Shown here: positions 4,679 to 5,135 of the stretch, piece by piece
Layout: each line of letters begins with the position of its first letter
How positions within the stretch are numbered: the stretch's first letter is position 1
From: Streptococcaceae bacterium
Lineage (GTDB): Bacteria; Bacillota; Bacilli; Lactobacillales; Streptococcaceae
Direction of reading: 5' to 3'
Assembly: GCA_031270215.1 (NCBI GenBank)
Contig: JAISYB010000132.1
Location: 1-5,135 of the forward strand
DNA: 5,135 nt
Notes under the pieces: model-generated
Database searches by the model: none
Seen by the model: only the letters and a program-made list of their open reading frames with translations
What the model was told of the DNA's origin: nothing
Program-made: the position numbers and the translations under genes

Positions 4679-5135
4679 ATGTTAGAGAGTAAGGCTTACA
4701 AAATTGTTAATGAAGTGTTTAATGCGATAACTCATGGCATTGGTGCGCTACTGTCTATTTTAGGGCTTGTTTTATTACTATTAAAATCAACAAATGCTTT
4801 ATCGGCGACAGCTTATGCATTATATGGCGCAACTTTGATTGCTTTGTTTTTGTGTTCGACACTTTTCCATAGCTTAATATTTACAAAGGCTAAGACGATC
4901 TTTCAGGTTTTTGACCATAGCTCGATTTATTTACTGATTGCAGGCACCTATACACCATACTGTTTGCTAAGCATAAAGGGCTGGCTGGGTTTGGTACTTT
5001 TAATAGTCATCTGGGTCTTGGCGATTTTGGGGATTGTTTATAAGTCAATTTTCTTGCCGAAGATGTCGAAAATCCCGAAAATTTCTACGGTTATCTATAT
5101 TGTTATGGGTTGGCTATGTATTTTGATGGCTAAAC
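4679..5135 (+). CDS. HlyIII/PAQR-family membrane protein, 3' end outside window
   Basis: The ATG at 4679 is preceded by AAAGGAGG (4667-4674) with a short 4-nt spacer, and 152 codons are open to the right edge. The family normally has about 210-220 residues and seven membrane helices, so about the last third is missing. Signatures are NEVFNAITHGIGALLS at 11-26, the STLFHS motif at 60-65 with His64, and FDHSSIYLLIAGTYTPY at 78-94 with Asp79 and His80. These are the conserved Ser/His/Asp positions of the PAQR/HlyIII family thought to hold a metal; the third His cluster would lie beyond the window. Bacterial members are annotated as hemolysin III after one Bacillus cereus protein, but the role of most is unknown, possibly linked to membrane lipid homeostasis. 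It has its own promoter and is separated from the cassette by a terminator. Confidence 0.92.
   Translation, partial: MLESKAYKIVNEVFNAITHGIGALLSILGLVLLLLKSTNALSATAYALYGATLIALFLCSTLFHSLIFTKAKTIFQVFDHSSIYLLIAGTYTPYCLLSIKGWLGLVLLIVIWVLAILGIVYKSIFLPKMSKIPKISTVIYIVMGWLCILMAK

Overview
The window looks like a chromosome segment of a low-GC Gram-positive bacterium of the Lactobacillales, most likely Streptococcaceae (Lactococcus or Streptococcus). The reasons are the DegV - SGNH hydrolase - YpmS gene order, the AT-rich codon use, strong AAAGGAG-type ribosome binding sites and a HlyIII-type membrane protein. The genus cannot be fixed from the sequence alone. No rRNA, tRNA, CRISPR array or transposase is visible.

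Left part (1-2260, minus strand): a compact three-gene housekeeping operon reading right to left. It holds a DegV/FakB-type fatty-acid-binding protein, a membrane-anchored SGNH/GDSL hydrolase and a YpmS-like (DUF2140) membrane-anchored protein that runs off the left edge. Gaps are 15 nt and 1 nt, so the genes are probably co-transcribed. An 18-bp inverted repeat upstream of degV could be an operator. Next to it lies the 3' end of a plus-strand gene with no start codon (2272-2478), a remnant I cannot name.

Middle (about 2522-4455): a visibly more AT-rich accessory cassette. A divergent HTH-XRE regulator with two C-terminal membrane helices (2570-3001, minus) faces a three-gene operon (3190-4373, plus). 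The operon encodes a 178-residue Sec-secreted precursor whose C-terminal part looks like an antimicrobial peptide (hydrophobic Gly/Ala stretch, then a Lys-rich tail with exactly two cysteines), a lipoprotein with a thioredoxin-type CxxC site (PedC/BrcD-like bacteriocin disulfide helper), and a 60-residue protein with two membrane helices, the candidate immunity protein. All three overlap or nearly touch, and the operon ends in a strong hairpin terminator. The 60-residue protein aligns without gaps to the last 60 residues of the regulator, ending at the same residue and sharing an ILFFG block. This suggests that the regulator carries an immunity-like sensor domain. The proposed working model is inference: the peptide is exported by Sec, its disulfide is formed by the lipoprotein, the small protein protects the producer, and the membrane-bound regulator controls the divergent promoters in response to the peptide or the membrane state.

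Right part (4456-5135): an intergenic stretch without a recognisable gene, an extended -10 promoter, and the first 152 codons of a HlyIII/PAQR-family membrane protein that runs off the right edge.
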